A stretch of 46,725 nt of DNA from Nostoc sp. NMS7 (GCF_017115085.1 NZ_JABXKJ010000262.1:1-46725); one strand, 5' to 3'; positions 1 through 9,409 are shown, numbered from the stretch's first letter. Numbers and translations are program-made. The notes: generated by a model from the sequence alone, not told the origin.

Positions 1-2
1 CT

Positions 3-41
3 GGATTAGTTATTTACGGACTGATTACCGTGATTCACTAA
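3..41 (+). CDS. Possible 3' end of a truncated upstream gene
   Basis: A frame open from the window edge runs for 12 codons to a TAA and reads as a hydrophobic tail (GLVIYGLITVIH), as at the end of a membrane protein. It is too short to identify and may be chance. The following 260 bp holds no recognisable gene. Confidence 0.2.
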   Translation, partial: GLVIYGLITVIH

Positions 42-175
42 TCAACGAATCGCACGAATGACTTGTGTGTACACGTAGCTCTACAAGGGGAAAGGCTTTG
101 AATTTTCCCCCCTTCCCTATTTAATTCCCCAGGAAGACAGGCAGGAAGTTTTGATGTCTAAATCTAAATCCCCTA

Positions 176-275
176 TGCATTACTTAATTACGAATTACGA
201 ACTTGTACTGACTTGTACTGAGCGGCGTCGAAGTAGCGCAGCCGTTGGTGTAGCCTCTCGTAGAGAAGTATTACA
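176..275. repeat. Dispersed-repeat patch upstream of the GNAT gene
   Basis: The stretch contains a double TTACGAATTACGAA motif, a short direct repeat (CTTGTACTGA twice) and the block CTCTCGTAGAGAAG. The same combination of TAATTACGAATTACG followed by TCTCGTAGAGAAG recurs at 43597-43643, and the CTCTCGTAGAGAAG block is also present inside the NRPS gene at 19216-19281. This is the pattern of small dispersed repeats known from Nostoc genomes. Confidence 0.6.
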
Positions 276-304
276 AATTATTTAAAGATTCTTACTCTTT
301 ATTC

Positions 305-1141
305 TCAGACGAATGAGTAATTATCCCAATCGCCTACTGGCTGGTAGCCAATTTCCTGGTATATATGATTGGATGTTGGGTTTGCCAAATCGGTAAATAA
401 AAAGCAGTATCGATTTCCCTGGTTCAATAAAGTTTGACTTAACGCTGCCACGCAAGCACAGGCGTAGCCCTTCCGCCGATACTCTGGCGGTGTGTAAACT
501 ATACTAATCCGCGCACCATTAGGCGTGATTCCAACATCACAAGCTATTGAAACCGGTACTTCATCCTGCCAAAGGTAAGCAGTACCTTGCTGCAAAACTC
601 GTTTAACCCAGTGTTCTGTATCCGACTCAATACTGCCCAAAGCTTCTAACGAAAAGGCTTCATACCAATTTTTAAGAAGTTCTTGATCATCCTCCGTAGC
701 TAGACGTAAATAACCTGTGATTTGAGAAATCGGCTGTAGCTTTTTTAGTTGAAAGACACGCAAGGCTACTTTCAACTGGTAGGATTGACCAGTCAGGGAA
801 TGCCACGCCAGAGTAAAGGCTTGCGCCTCATCTGTGGGAGCATTTACTCCTGGTAGTGATTGGTAGCAGATAGATAAATCTTGGGCGAGTACCTCCACTG
901 CTTTGAAATCTTTAATCTGTGAGAGCAGTAATAGTCTAGGTGGTGTTCTCATGGCTACAGCCACAATATCTCCATTTGCCTCCACTGTTGCCAAATAAGG
1001 CTTTTCGTCAAAGCGTTCGGGATTTTCAATCAAGGCATGGCTAATTCCCAACAGCAGGTTATGCAGTGCTTCCTGATTCAGCAAGTAGTCTTTCACCGTT
1101 GCATAAAATTGAGTAGCATTTTGAAATCGATAAACTTTCAT
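305..1141 (-). CDS. GNAT family N-acetyltransferase
   Basis: The 278-residue protein ends in a GNAT acetyl-CoA-binding fold. Motif A is visible around residues 213-237 as a beta strand (ISIVYTPPEYRR) followed by the pyrophosphate-binding turn RRKGYA and a helix, and a later segment ends IYQEIGYQPVGD, typical of motif B. The N-terminal half is longer than in a minimal GNAT (about 150 residues) and may be a degenerate second GNAT lobe, a layout common among cyanobacterial acetyltransferases. The ATG at 1141 is the first usable start. The substrate cannot be read from the sequence. The gene stands alone, 129 bp downstream of the AAA ATPase gene on the same strand. Confidence 0.75.
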   Translation of the reverse strand: MKVYRFQNATQFYATVKDYLLNQEALHNLLLGISHALIENPERFDEKPYLATVEANGDIVAVAMRTPPRLLLLSQIKDFKAVEVLAQDLSICYQSLPGVNAPTDEAQAFTLAWHSLTGQSYQLKVALRVFQLKKLQPISQITGYLRLATEDDQELLKNWYEAFSLEALGSIESDTEHWVKRVLQQGTAYLWQDEVPVSIACDVGITPNGARISIVYTPPEYRRKGYACACVAALSQTLLNQGNRYCFLFTDLANPTSNHIYQEIGYQPVGDWDNYSFV

Positions 1142-1270
1142 CCTAGTTTTTTAAGCGTTGGCTATCAATAGTTGTGCTGCTCATTTGTTCTCGCAAAACT
1201 ACAACTTGAGAAAGCATATAACCCCAATGCACAGATGTACACTCCTACGGCGTGTTGCTACAGATTGATA

Positions 1271-2473
1271 TTACACAAACAGTTGCGTAAACTCATACAT
1301 TAAATCCACTCTGCCTTTACGTAACATGGCTGGATCTAATCTTTCAGTAGTGTTGCAAGTCATCAAAACAACTAACCGTTGCTGGATCTGAATACCAGAG
1401 TCATCAATTACACTCTGATACAAAGTGCCATCCAGTAAACTCAGAATGTGTTCGGTTTTGTTATTGTATTGTGCTACCTCAGAAGCACGATTTTGCGCTA
1501 GATTATCAGCTTCGTTAATCACGATACAAATACGCTCTATGTAAGTCGGTGGGACAAAATTAGCGATCGCATCATGATCTAAAATAAAAATTACATACCC
1601 TAAAGGTAGAAGAATTTCTTTTGCTACTGCCTGTGTCCAGACTGTTTTACCTGTACCTGGTTGCCCATGTATAACAACTGCTAACTGGTTTTGATTAAGA
1701 ATCGCTTGCTGTACAGAATCAGTAAAGTTTTGGATATCTGCGGGAAATGTGCGAATGGGAAATTGACTGTGAATTTTGCCTACACGACTTTGATATCCAC
1801 TCAACATAACTGCTAAGTCGTAAGTCGCTTTGTTAATTAGTGGCACGAGATTTTTCGCCATTAAAGTATATTGTCGTCGCCCGCGATCGTAGGGGTCAAT
1901 TTGCAACCAAACGTCAGATTTCGACCAGTAAGCATAAACAGTATTGAGAACGTCTAAGCGTTCCCAGTTAATAAATTTGTTTATCGGAAAATAAAAATCT
2001 CTTTCTGAGTAATACTGGGTAATAATATCGGGACTACCCAACACAGCTAAAACTCGCAGGACAGTAATTTCTTGCAGTCGGTTAAGAACATAATCAATGG
2101 GAATGCTACTACGACTGACAAATTGGACGATGGGCGTTTCCGTACTCAAAATATCTTTGTAGAGATGATTTGGTGATTGAGGATCTGGCGTGATGTAATT
2201 CCAAAACTTTTCAACTTCGTAGCGCGTATTATCAGATACAACATTTAATAAATTTGCCCACCAAGCATAATTATTTCGTCCCAAAACATCAGCAACATTA
2301 CTCACTAAATTAAAACTTTTTTGAGTTAATTCGCGGGAGTCATTAGCCAACAGTTGCCACAAAAACCCCCAGTCTAATTCTCGGTTAAACGGTCGCCAAC
2401 CGCTAGCAAGCAAGCTTTGCCGGCTATTATTTGTAGGAGTGCCTTCATTGCTTCTAAAATAGTCAAAATCCAT
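1271..2473 (-). CDS. AAA family ATPase with unknown N-terminal half
   Basis: The 400-residue protein has an unrecognised N-terminal half (about 1-240, rich in Trp and Tyr) and a C-terminal AAA domain. Walker A is GQPGTGKT at 270-277, Walker B is CIVINEAD at about 316-323, a sensor-1 Asn lies in TCNTTERLDP, and an Arg-finger-like RKGR is at 385-388. The sensor and RKGR layout resembles BCS1/ClpX-type AAA modules more than ABC or STAND ATPases. The chain stops about a dozen residues after RKGR, so the small alpha-helical lid normally found in AAA proteins is missing or very short. It may be a remodelling ATPase; partner and cargo are unknown. A perfect 19-bp palindrome lies about 160 bp upstream of the start. 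Confidence 0.7.
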   Translation of the reverse strand: MDFDYFRSNEGTPTNNSRQSLLASGWRPFNRELDWGFLWQLLANDSRELTQKSFNLVSNVADVLGRNNYAWWANLLNVVSDNTRYEVEKFWNYITPDPQSPNHLYKDILSTETPIVQFVSRSSIPIDYVLNRLQEITVLRVLAVLGSPDIITQYYSERDFYFPINKFINWERLDVLNTVYAYWSKSDVWLQIDPYDRGRRQYTLMAKNLVPLINKATYDLAVMLSGYQSRVGKIHSQFPIRTFPADIQNFTDSVQQAILNQNQLAVVIHGQPGTGKTVWTQAVAKEILLPLGYVIFILDHDAIANFVPPTYIERICIVINEADNLAQNRASEVAQYNNKTEHILSLLDGTLYQSVIDDSGIQIQQRLVVLMTCNTTERLDPAMLRKGRVDLMYEFTQLFV

Positions 2474-2630
2474 ATTTGTTAGTTATGCAGCGTTAATCGA
2501 GTTATTTTGGGTGAAGTAGGAGATTTTGAAAAAGTTTTCTCGTAAATTAAACTAACTGCGTACAAATGGTAATTTTATTTCCACCGTGCTGTACTAGCTA
2601 GGAAGTCTTTTTAATCTAACTCATTTCTTA

Positions 2631-2649
2631 TGTAATATACTATATTACA
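2631..2649. promoter_or_regulatory. Perfect 19-bp palindrome, possible operator
   Basis: TGTAATATA and TATATTACA flank a single central C, so both 9-bp arms match exactly. The site is AT-rich, lacks the GC-rich stem and T-run of a terminator, and lies upstream of the AAA ATPase gene (start at 2473). Size and symmetry fit the site of a dimeric repressor; no regulator is identified. Confidence 0.4.
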
Positions 2650-2727
2650 AGTTAACTACCCCTGTCAACTTTTTTTACAAAGCAATTGGTAAGTGGGAGT
2701 TTACTTTTGGCTATTGATGTACCTGCG

Positions 2728-2820
2728 CTAATTATCCATCTCTAGATGAAGACTAATATGATGTCCGTGGAATTGCCCATAAGATAAAGCACCTAAGCCC
2801 ACTTTTGGCTGACGCCAAAG
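2728..2820 (-). pseudogene. Short open stretch, possible gene relic
   Basis: A 30-codon minus-strand frame between two stops reads as a plausible protein end (for example VGLGALSYGQFHGHH, then HLEMDN and a stop). It has no start and no recognised family. The surrounding 500-bp gap (2474-2976) otherwise holds the palindrome at 2631-2649 and the MITE-like element at 2851-2946. This is a weak call. Confidence 0.2.
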
Positions 2821-2850
2821 TTACTCTCCCTACTGGCTTGGCTGGTAGTA

Positions 2851-2946
2851 AGGGACTTGCAAACAAAAAAATATGTAACCATTTATTGTGGGGTGGGCAA
2901 GATGCCCACCCCACAAGTAGTAGTAATTTGTTTCTAGGAAATCCCT
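2851..2946. mobile_element. 96-bp MITE-like foldback (GGGTGGGC family), copy 1
   Basis: The outer ends are imperfect inverted repeats (AGGGACTTGCAAACAAA at the left, TTTGTTTCTAGGAAATCCCT at the right). The centre is a perfect hairpin at 2886-2916 whose arms are TTGTGGGGTGGGC and GCCCACCCCACAA. An element of the same 96-bp length and layout is at 41209-41304, and a related one at 16454-16570. There is no coding capacity, as expected for a non-autonomous element. Confidence 0.75.
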
Positions 2947-2976
2947 AAAGACTTCAGCCCTGACTACGCGTTATTA

Positions 2977-4140
2977 TCAAGTTGAGTATTTGCCATTAAT
3001 TTCTATATAACCCTCTGAAAGATCGCAACCCCATACAGTTGCAGAAGCTTCACCAATATTGAGGCTAACATGGATATCTACTTGCTCTTTGGACATAATT
3101 TGCCGCAACTGTTGCAGATTTTCATCAGTTAAGCTATTAGGATAAACTTTCACGTTATCAAAACTGATAACAACTCGATCTGGATTTATCTGGTGTTCAT
3201 TTTCACATTTGCCTATAGCCATAGCAACTCGTCCCCAATTCGGATCTGCTCCATAGACGGCGGTTTTTACTAATGGTGAATTCACAATTGCTTTAGCTAC
3301 TTTTTTAGCTTGTGCATAGTTAATAGCTGAATCTACAGTTACCTGAATAATTTTGGTGGCACCTTCTGCATCTCGGGCAATTTTCAGCACCAATTCTTGT
3401 GCAACTTCTTGCAATGCACTAGCAAAATCTGGTTCGGAAACTTCACCGGCTATTCCATTAGCTAGAATCACGGCGGAGTCACTAGTAGAAGTGTCAGTGT
3501 CTACACTCAAGCAGTTAAAGGTTTTATCTATAGTAGAGCGAAAAATAGTACGAAGGCTATTTGCAGAAATTGCAGCGTCAGTAAAAAAGAAAGTTAGAAG
3601 GGTAGCCATATTAGGCTCAATCATGCCGACACCTTTGGCAATTCCTACCAGCTTGGAATTTCCTATTTGCCGTATAGCTAGTTTCGGTACTGTATCGGTG
3701 GTCATAATAGCACGGGCTGCGGCATTAAAATCAGCATCAGTGAATTTTTTCCCCAATCCTAATAAACCTGCCCGGATTTTTTCAATCGGGTAACGTCTAC
3801 CAATTACACCTGTAGAAGCTATGACAATATTATGTGCAGGAATTCCAGTTTCAGTTGCAACTAATTGCAGAACCTCTTCGGCATCAGCGATGCCAACAGA
3901 ACCATTAGCTACATTTGCATTCTTAGATATAACGACAATTCCTTGTGCTTGTGAATCTTTTAAGTGATCACGGCTAATAGTAACACTTGGCCCAGCAAAA
4001 AGACTTTGAGTGAAGACTCCATCAGCAACACAAGGAACCGATGATTTAATAAATACAAAATCATCAGTTGTATCTCGTATTCCTAAATTAGTAATAAACG
4101 CACTAAAACCTTGAGGTACGGCAGATATAGTTAATGACAT
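2977..4140 (-). CDS. ArgJ/OAT2-like ornithine (glutamate) acetyltransferase
   Basis: This 387-residue member of the ArgJ family (Ntn hydrolase fold) would move an acetyl group between N-acetylornithine and glutamate or a related amine. The precursor cleaves itself before a catalytic Thr, here Thr180 in NMATLLTFF. Other family blocks are ASTGVIGR (108-115), ARAIMTTDT (142-150), KGVGMIEP, DTDTSTSD and DPNWGRVAMAIGKC. Several of these (AIMTTDT, GIAKGVGM, DTDTSTSD, WGCDLSEGY near the C-terminus) follow the variant I recall from OAT2/Orf6 of the Streptomyces clavulanic-acid cluster rather than housekeeping ArgJ, which usually has DGDTSTND. It lies 241 bp downstream of an NRPS gene on the same strand, so it may be a pathway-dedicated paralogue. 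Housekeeping ArgJ is an alternative that a genome search would settle. Confidence 0.85.
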   Translation of the reverse strand: MSLTISAVPQGFSAFITNLGIRDTTDDFVFIKSSVPCVADGVFTQSLFAGPSVTISRDHLKDSQAQGIVVISKNANVANGSVGIADAEEVLQLVATETGIPAHNIVIASTGVIGRRYPIEKIRAGLLGLGKKFTDADFNAAARAIMTTDTVPKLAIRQIGNSKLVGIAKGVGMIEPNMATLLTFFFTDAAISANSLRTIFRSTIDKTFNCLSVDTDTSTSDSAVILANGIAGEVSEPDFASALQEVAQELVLKIARDAEGATKIIQVTVDSAINYAQAKKVAKAIVNSPLVKTAVYGADPNWGRVAMAIGKCENEHQINPDRVVISFDNVKVYPNSLTDENLQQLRQIMSKEQVDIHVSLNIGEASATVWGCDLSEGYIEINGKYST

Positions 4141-4317
4141 TTTTCTGAATTTAATAATTTGCTTTAATTATCTCATACCATTTCCAAAAATCTTTATGAC
4201 AATCGCTTGTCCTGGTTGAGCATCAATAGATTATTTAAAACTTTTTGCAGGGGTTTATAACAGTGTATGTACGGAAATCCACTGATTGCACTGCAAACAT
4301 CAAAGCCACAGCCATAT

Positions 4318-4382
4318 ATAGCGAAAGTCCATTTCAATGGACTGAAATCTTTTCTCAGTCATCTTTAGATGACTTTCGCTAT
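4318..4382. repeat. Foldback repeat at the end of the NRPS-A gene
   Basis: The ends ATAGCGAAAGTC and GACTTTCGCTAT are perfect inverted repeats, and inner hairpins (AGTCCATT/AATGGACT and AGTCATCT/AGATGACT) lie between them. The element touches the stop codon of NRPS-A (4382-4384), so it could also stop transcription. A related arm, TTAGCGAAAGTCATCTAAAG, occurs in the foldback at 37905-37990. Confidence 0.65.
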
Positions 4383-7300
4383 TAGCCTAGTAATTCATTA
4401 CTAGGCGGTTCAAGTATTTTCGCAAGAGATTTATTATCCAAAGCGTTTAAGGAAGATAACTTAATCCGCCGACTTTCACGCGATAGTGGTACTAAAACTG
4501 GGGCTTGACTTTGAGGATTGCTTTCTTTAAAGCTTTCCACCACTTTCGATAGTTGTGCAATTGTCGATGCTTCAAATACGCTACGCAAAGGTAACTCCAC
4601 ACATAAGGCGTCGCGCACTCTAGAGACAAGCTGAGTTGCCAGTAATGAATGACCGCCTAATTCAAAGAAATTGTCATAAATTCCTACGCGCTTAAGTCCT
4701 AAAACCTCAGCAAAAATTTTTACCAGCACTTGTTCAACCGGAGTCCGAGGTGCAATGTAATTTTCAGGCAATTGGGGCTTGATTGCATCATGGAATGCTT
4801 TTAAGGTGCGGCGATTGACTTTACCATTCGCTGTTAGGGGTAAAGACTCCAATACCACAAAAGCTGATGGCATCATGTACTCAGGCAGTTTTTGTACTAT
4901 GTAAGTCTGTAACTGCGGCACTAACTTACGCGCTGCTTTGGCTTGTAGGGGATTATTGGCGTAAGATTGCCAGGGGCGAGGGTGAGGTGTGCTATCTGGA
5001 ATAATACTTCTCTTATCTAATCTATCTTGCCGGACAAAAACCACATCATAATGTCCTTCAATACTTGAATTTGACCAGCTAATATTAACTTTATAAGCTA
5101 GATTCAGCCCATAAAAATCTTCTGGGTCTACTCCAAAATTTTTGAGTTCTTGCAAAGCTTTACGTATTTGACCTACAGTTTTAAAACCTTCTACGTGTGA
5201 TAGCCATTCTGCTGTTTTAACTGCTGATATCACCCGCGCATTAGGTACATTAATAATCCTTAATATTTCTGGTTGATTCTCAATTAATAACTGACGCACT
5301 GCTGAGACTGTGAGATTATCTTCAGCCCAGTTCAGCACTGAATAATTTCTAGGATTATTAAGAGTTTCGCCACTAATCTGAAGAATCACATTGTAACGAA
5401 AGTCAGTTAACTCATTGTGATATTTACCCCGCATCAGTTGAATTTCTACATGATTAATCTGCGGAAAGCGTTGCTTGATTGCAGTAAAAAAAGCTGGATC
5501 AATGACTAATTCTGTCTCTTGAAATATTTGCATTTGTAGCCGTTGCTGCAACTCTAACCGGGTAAGGGAAGCTTCAGCTTGATAGAGTTGCACTGACGCA
5601 TGGAAAGCTTGCAATAGTGGCAAACTACGCACATCTCCGATGAAGATAAAGCCACCCGGAGCAGTTGCTTGCACAGCACCTTCTAATACACGAATTAGAT
5701 AATCAATAGTAGGGAAATATTGTACAACCGAATTCAGAATGATTACATCAAAAGCTGCTGTTTCTATTTTCTCGAAGTCAGTAGCCATTTGCTGATATAG
5801 CGTTACCTGCGGCATTTCTGGCCTTTGTAGTTGCTGCTGAATGTAGTCAAGTGAAACTGGGGAAAAGTCTGTTGCACAATATTTTGTGCAGTCAGGTGCA
5901 ACTCTAAACAAAATCAAACCTGTTCCACAACCAATTTCTAATACTCGTTTGGGTTGCAAAGCCAAAATTTGCTCGACTTGGTTATCCACCCACTCACGCA
6001 TCTGTTCTGCGGGAATAGGCTGATTTGTGTAACTACTATTCCAGCCGACAATATTCAATTTTGGATCGGAATCAGCAGGTTGATTATAAGTTTCGTTATA
6101 GAGCATTTGCCATTGCAAAACTTGCTCATTCTGCAATTGGATTAATTGCATATTCTCCTGCTCGCTGCTGTATTCGGTTTTTGCTACTACATAAGCTACT
6201 AGGCGCTTTTCCCCTTTATCCTCACGACTTATTACTACAGTTTCCTGCACTGCTGGATGCTGACTTAGTACCGCTTCAATTTCTCCCAACTCAATGCGAT
6301 AGCCGCGAATTTTTACCTGCTCGTCAAGGCGACCTAAAAATTCAATGTTGCCGTCGGCTCGATAGCGAACTAAATCACCTGTTTTATAAAGTCGTGCTTT
6401 TAACTTATTAGTAAAAAAATGCTCAATGAAGCATTCAGCAGTTAATTCAGGACGGTTTAAATAACCTCGCGCCAATCCATCACCACTTATGTACAACTCT
6501 CCTGATACACCGATGGGTACAGGTTGTAAATGTTGATCTAATATGTAAACTTGTGTATTAGCGATCGCACGACCAATTAGAGGTGCTAAATTATCTTTAT
6601 TCTTAACAGAAATCTGACCAGAAGTTGTCACAACCGTGTTCTCAGTTGGCCCATAATTGTTAACTAACTGGAAAGGATGGTCAGCTAAAGGATATTGATT
6701 TAGTCTATCGCCACCTGTGAGTAATATTCGTAAAGCTGCGTTTTTAGGAAAATCTAATCGGAGAATTTTCTCTGCTAAAGGAGTTGGTAACAAAGTAATT
6801 GTTATCGCTTTTAATATTAGCCAATCTCGTAGATGCTCAGGTATTTGCCTGATTTCATCATCTACAAAATAAATGCTTGCCCCAACACTCAGATAAGGCC
6901 AAATTTCCCAACCACAAGCGTCAAAGCCAACTCCACAAATCTGCGTTGCTCGGTCAAGAGGTGAAATTGGAAACGCTTTTTGATACCAAAAAACTAGATT
7001 TAACAATCCTCTATGTTCAATTTTAACCCCTTTAGGTTTTCCAGTTGAGCCAGAGGTATAAATAACATAAGCAAGGTTATCTACTTTAGCTTGGCTGGTC
7101 AGATTATCTTCAAGTTCTTCAGCAATAACTTCCCAATCTTTATCTATACAGATTATTTGTAAATTATAGTTTTTCAGAAGTTCAAGCCATCGCTCCTGAG
7201 TTAATAAAACTGAGACTTGAGCATCTTCAAGCATAAAGTTTAAACGTTCAGATGGATAGCTCGGATCTAAAGGTACATAAGCTCCACCTGCTTTCAGAAT

Positions 7301-9151
7301 GCCCAACATCCCGATTACCATATCAAAAGACCGTTCTACACAAAGTCCTACTAAAACTTCCGCTTCAACTCCTAATTTTTTTAGATAATGTGCAAGTTTA
7401 TTGCTACGTATATTTAACTCTTTGTAGCTGAGTTCCTCATCACCAAATACTAACGCAGTTGCATCAGTATTCTGCTCTACAACGCTCTCAAATAACTGAT
7501 GGATATACTTATCTTGAGGATAATCTAACTGAGTATTATTGTATTTAACTAGTAAATTATGTAACTCAGATTCGCTTAAAAGCGGTAATTGGGCAATTCG
7601 CTGTTCTGGATTTGCAACTATACCTGACAGTAATATTTGAAAGTGTCCTAGCATCCGCGTGATGGTAGCATCATCAAATAAATCAGTGCTGTAAATTACA
7701 AAACCACTAATTCCTTCTGAGCTATCTGCCCATAACCCATTTTGAATATTTGGCTCCCACAAGTGCAACTCCAAATCAAAGCGCGTTGTTTCCGTTTCAA
7801 ATGGTAGCGGACTTAAAGTTAAATCAGGTAACTCTAAGGCTGACATCGGCGCATTTTGGAGCGCAAAAACAACTTGAAATAGCGGATTTTGATTTAAATT
7901 CCGCTCTGGATGCAGTTCTTCTACCAGCTTTTCAAAAGGTAAATCTTGATGAGCATAAGCTCCTAAAGCTACTTCTTTGACTCGATTCAATAATTCCCGA
8001 AAAGTTGGGTTTCCACTTAGTTGAGTACGCAATACTAAGCTATTGACAAAAAAACCAATTAATCCCTCAATTTCACTCCGGTTACGATTGGCAATAGGTG
8101 AACCAATAGTAATATCTTCTTGTTGTGTATAGCGGTAAAGTAAAATTTGGAATGCTGCTAGTAGGGTGATAAATAAAGTTACCCCTTCTTGCTGTCCGAG
8201 AGCTAAAAGTGCTTCGCTCAAACTTTTTGATAATTGCAGAGATTGCCTTGCACCTTGGTAACTTTGAGCAGCTAGTCTTGGTCTGTCGGTTGGCAGATTT
8301 AGCATCGAAATGCCGTCTAATTGCTTCTGCCAGTAATTCAGTTGCTTTTCTAATACTTCCCCTTGCAACCATTGGCGTTGCCAGTATGCAAAGTCTGCAT
8401 ATTGGATTCTAAGTTCCGGTAGAGGAGAAGGCTGATTACTGGAAAAAGCTGTGTAAAGTGCTGCTATCTCTTGAATCAACACCCCAATAGACCAACCATC
8501 AGAGACAATATGGTGCATAGTCAGCAGCAGGATGTATTCTGTCTCATCCAACCACAGCAGTTTTAGTTGCAGCAACGAATCAGTTGATAAATTGAAAGGA
8601 CGTTGAGCTTCTTGGGTAGTGAGTCGTCGTGCTTGTATTTCTCGTTCGGCTTGTGAGAGTTGCCGTAAATCTATTACTGGTAAAGTAATAGTTAGCGTTG
8701 GATTAATCACCTGAACTGGTTGTCCTGACTGCATGACAACAGTGGTACGTAAAGCTTCATGTCGTCGCACAATTTCGTTAAAAGTTTGCTCTAGCGCGGC
8801 TTTATTTAGCGAACCGGTTAAATGTAATGCAAGTGGAATGTTATAGAAAGGATTATTTGGGATTAATTGGTCAAGAAACCATAGCCTTTGTTGAGCAAAA
8901 GAAAGGGGAAGATTTGCTGACCGAGAAATAGGTACTAGAGGTCTAAAGCTGTGGTTATTAGTACGATTAGTTACTTCTAAAAATTCAATAATTTCTGCTT
9001 TACGCTCTTGAATTTCTGCACGCAGTTCTGCTGTAAGAGTTCCTTCCGGGGCGTTACAGCGAAACTTTTCACCATCGACAAAAACTTGAATATCTAAGCT
9101 GCGAAGATAAGATAAAAACTTAACCGTATTCAAAATTACACCCCTTCGCAA
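4382..9151 (-). CDS. NRPS-A: docking-C-A-(N-methyltransferase)-PCP
   Basis: This is a 1589-residue single-module nonribosomal peptide synthetase. Residues 1-60 form a TubC-type beta-hairpin docking domain (FLSYLRSLDIQVFVDGEKF, then a Glu-rich helix). The condensation domain follows (about 80-520; HHIVSDG at 213-219). The adenylation domain has A3 YTSGSTGKPKG near residue 700. My hand-read specificity residues are D-A-W-L-L-G-N-V-V plus the A10 Lys, close to leucine-type codes. An N-methyltransferase (SAM site VLEIGCGTG near 1070) sits between A8 and A10, so the residue is predicted to be N-methylated. The carrier domain is intact (LGGHSLL, Ser near 1500). There is no thioesterase, so the chain must pass to another protein. 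The docking domain implies an upstream partner, probably NRPS-B. Confidence 0.93.
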   Translation of the reverse strand: MRRGVILNTVKFLSYLRSLDIQVFVDGEKFRCNAPEGTLTAELRAEIQERKAEIIEFLEVTNRTNNHSFRPLVPISRSANLPLSFAQQRLWFLDQLIPNNPFYNIPLALHLTGSLNKAALEQTFNEIVRRHEALRTTVVMQSGQPVQVINPTLTITLPVIDLRQLSQAEREIQARRLTTQEAQRPFNLSTDSLLQLKLLWLDETEYILLLTMHHIVSDGWSIGVLIQEIAALYTAFSSNQPSPLPELRIQYADFAYWQRQWLQGEVLEKQLNYWQKQLDGISMLNLPTDRPRLAAQSYQGARQSLQLSKSLSEALLALGQQEGVTLFITLLAAFQILLYRYTQQEDITIGSPIANRNRSEIEGLIGFFVNSLVLRTQLSGNPTFRELLNRVKEVALGAYAHQDLPFEKLVEELHPERNLNQNPLFQVVFALQNAPMSALELPDLTLSPLPFETETTRFDLELHLWEPNIQNGLWADSSEGISGFVIYSTDLFDDATITRMLGHFQILLSGIVANPEQRIAQLPLLSESELHNLLVKYNNTQLDYPQDKYIHQLFESVVEQNTDATALVFGDEELSYKELNIRSNKLAHYLKKLGVEAEVLVGLCVERSFDMVIGMLGILKAGGAYVPLDPSYPSERLNFMLEDAQVSVLLTQERWLELLKNYNLQIICIDKDWEVIAEELEDNLTSQAKVDNLAYVIYTSGSTGKPKGVKIEHRGLLNLVFWYQKAFPISPLDRATQICGVGFDACGWEIWPYLSVGASIYFVDDEIRQIPEHLRDWLILKAITITLLPTPLAEKILRLDFPKNAALRILLTGGDRLNQYPLADHPFQLVNNYGPTENTVVTTSGQISVKNKDNLAPLIGRAIANTQVYILDQHLQPVPIGVSGELYISGDGLARGYLNRPELTAECFIEHFFTNKLKARLYKTGDLVRYRADGNIEFLGRLDEQVKIRGYRIELGEIEAVLSQHPAVQETVVISREDKGEKRLVAYVVAKTEYSSEQENMQLIQLQNEQVLQWQMLYNETYNQPADSDPKLNIVGWNSSYTNQPIPAEQMREWVDNQVEQILALQPKRVLEIGCGTGLILFRVAPDCTKYCATDFSPVSLDYIQQQLQRPEMPQVTLYQQMATDFEKIETAAFDVIILNSVVQYFPTIDYLIRVLEGAVQATAPGGFIFIGDVRSLPLLQAFHASVQLYQAEASLTRLELQQRLQMQIFQETELVIDPAFFTAIKQRFPQINHVEIQLMRGKYHNELTDFRYNVILQISGETLNNPRNYSVLNWAEDNLTVSAVRQLLIENQPEILRIINVPNARVISAVKTAEWLSHVEGFKTVGQIRKALQELKNFGVDPEDFYGLNLAYKVNISWSNSSIEGHYDVVFVRQDRLDKRSIIPDSTPHPRPWQSYANNPLQAKAARKLVPQLQTYIVQKLPEYMMPSAFVVLESLPLTANGKVNRRTLKAFHDAIKPQLPENYIAPRTPVEQVLVKIFAEVLGLKRVGIYDNFFELGGHSLLATQLVSRVRDALCVELPLRSVFEASTIAQLSKVVESFKESNPQSQAPVLVPLSRESRRIKLSSLNALDNKSLAKILEPPSNELLG

Positions 9152-9260
9152 CTGTTATTACTTAATACAAGGCAGCAGGCACTCAATGCAAGGATTTTAG
9201 ATTTGAGATTGTTTAATAAGCTTTTTGGCGTTGCATATTTGCGGGATGATTTTGCTAGTT

Positions 9261-9323
9261 TTGTGGGATGGGCATCTTGCCCGTCCCTTGTATTTTGGGG
9301 CGGGCAAGATGCCCACCCCACAA
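9261..9323. repeat. Long hairpin of the GGGTGGGC family
   Basis: Arms TTGTGGGATGGGCATCTTG and CAAGATGCCCACCCCACAA enclose a short spacer. It shares its core with 2886-2916, 16484-16544 and 41244-41274 but lacks their AGGGACTT outer ends. It lies in the 556-bp gap between the divergent NRPS-A and hydrolase genes. The rest of that gap holds the hairpins at 9427-9497 and no gene that I can see. Confidence 0.7.
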
Positions 9324-9409
9324 GAATCATCCCTTGATTCAGCAACACCAGCTTTTTAACGTTTTGTAACTGGATAGTTAAACTTCATCTAAGTTTATAA
9401 GCGTAGTTT

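Noticed and set aside
5954..6411. Plus-strand frames opposite NRPS-A
   Set aside because: They are antisense shadows of the N-methyltransferase and A-domain coding sequence, with no domain of their own.
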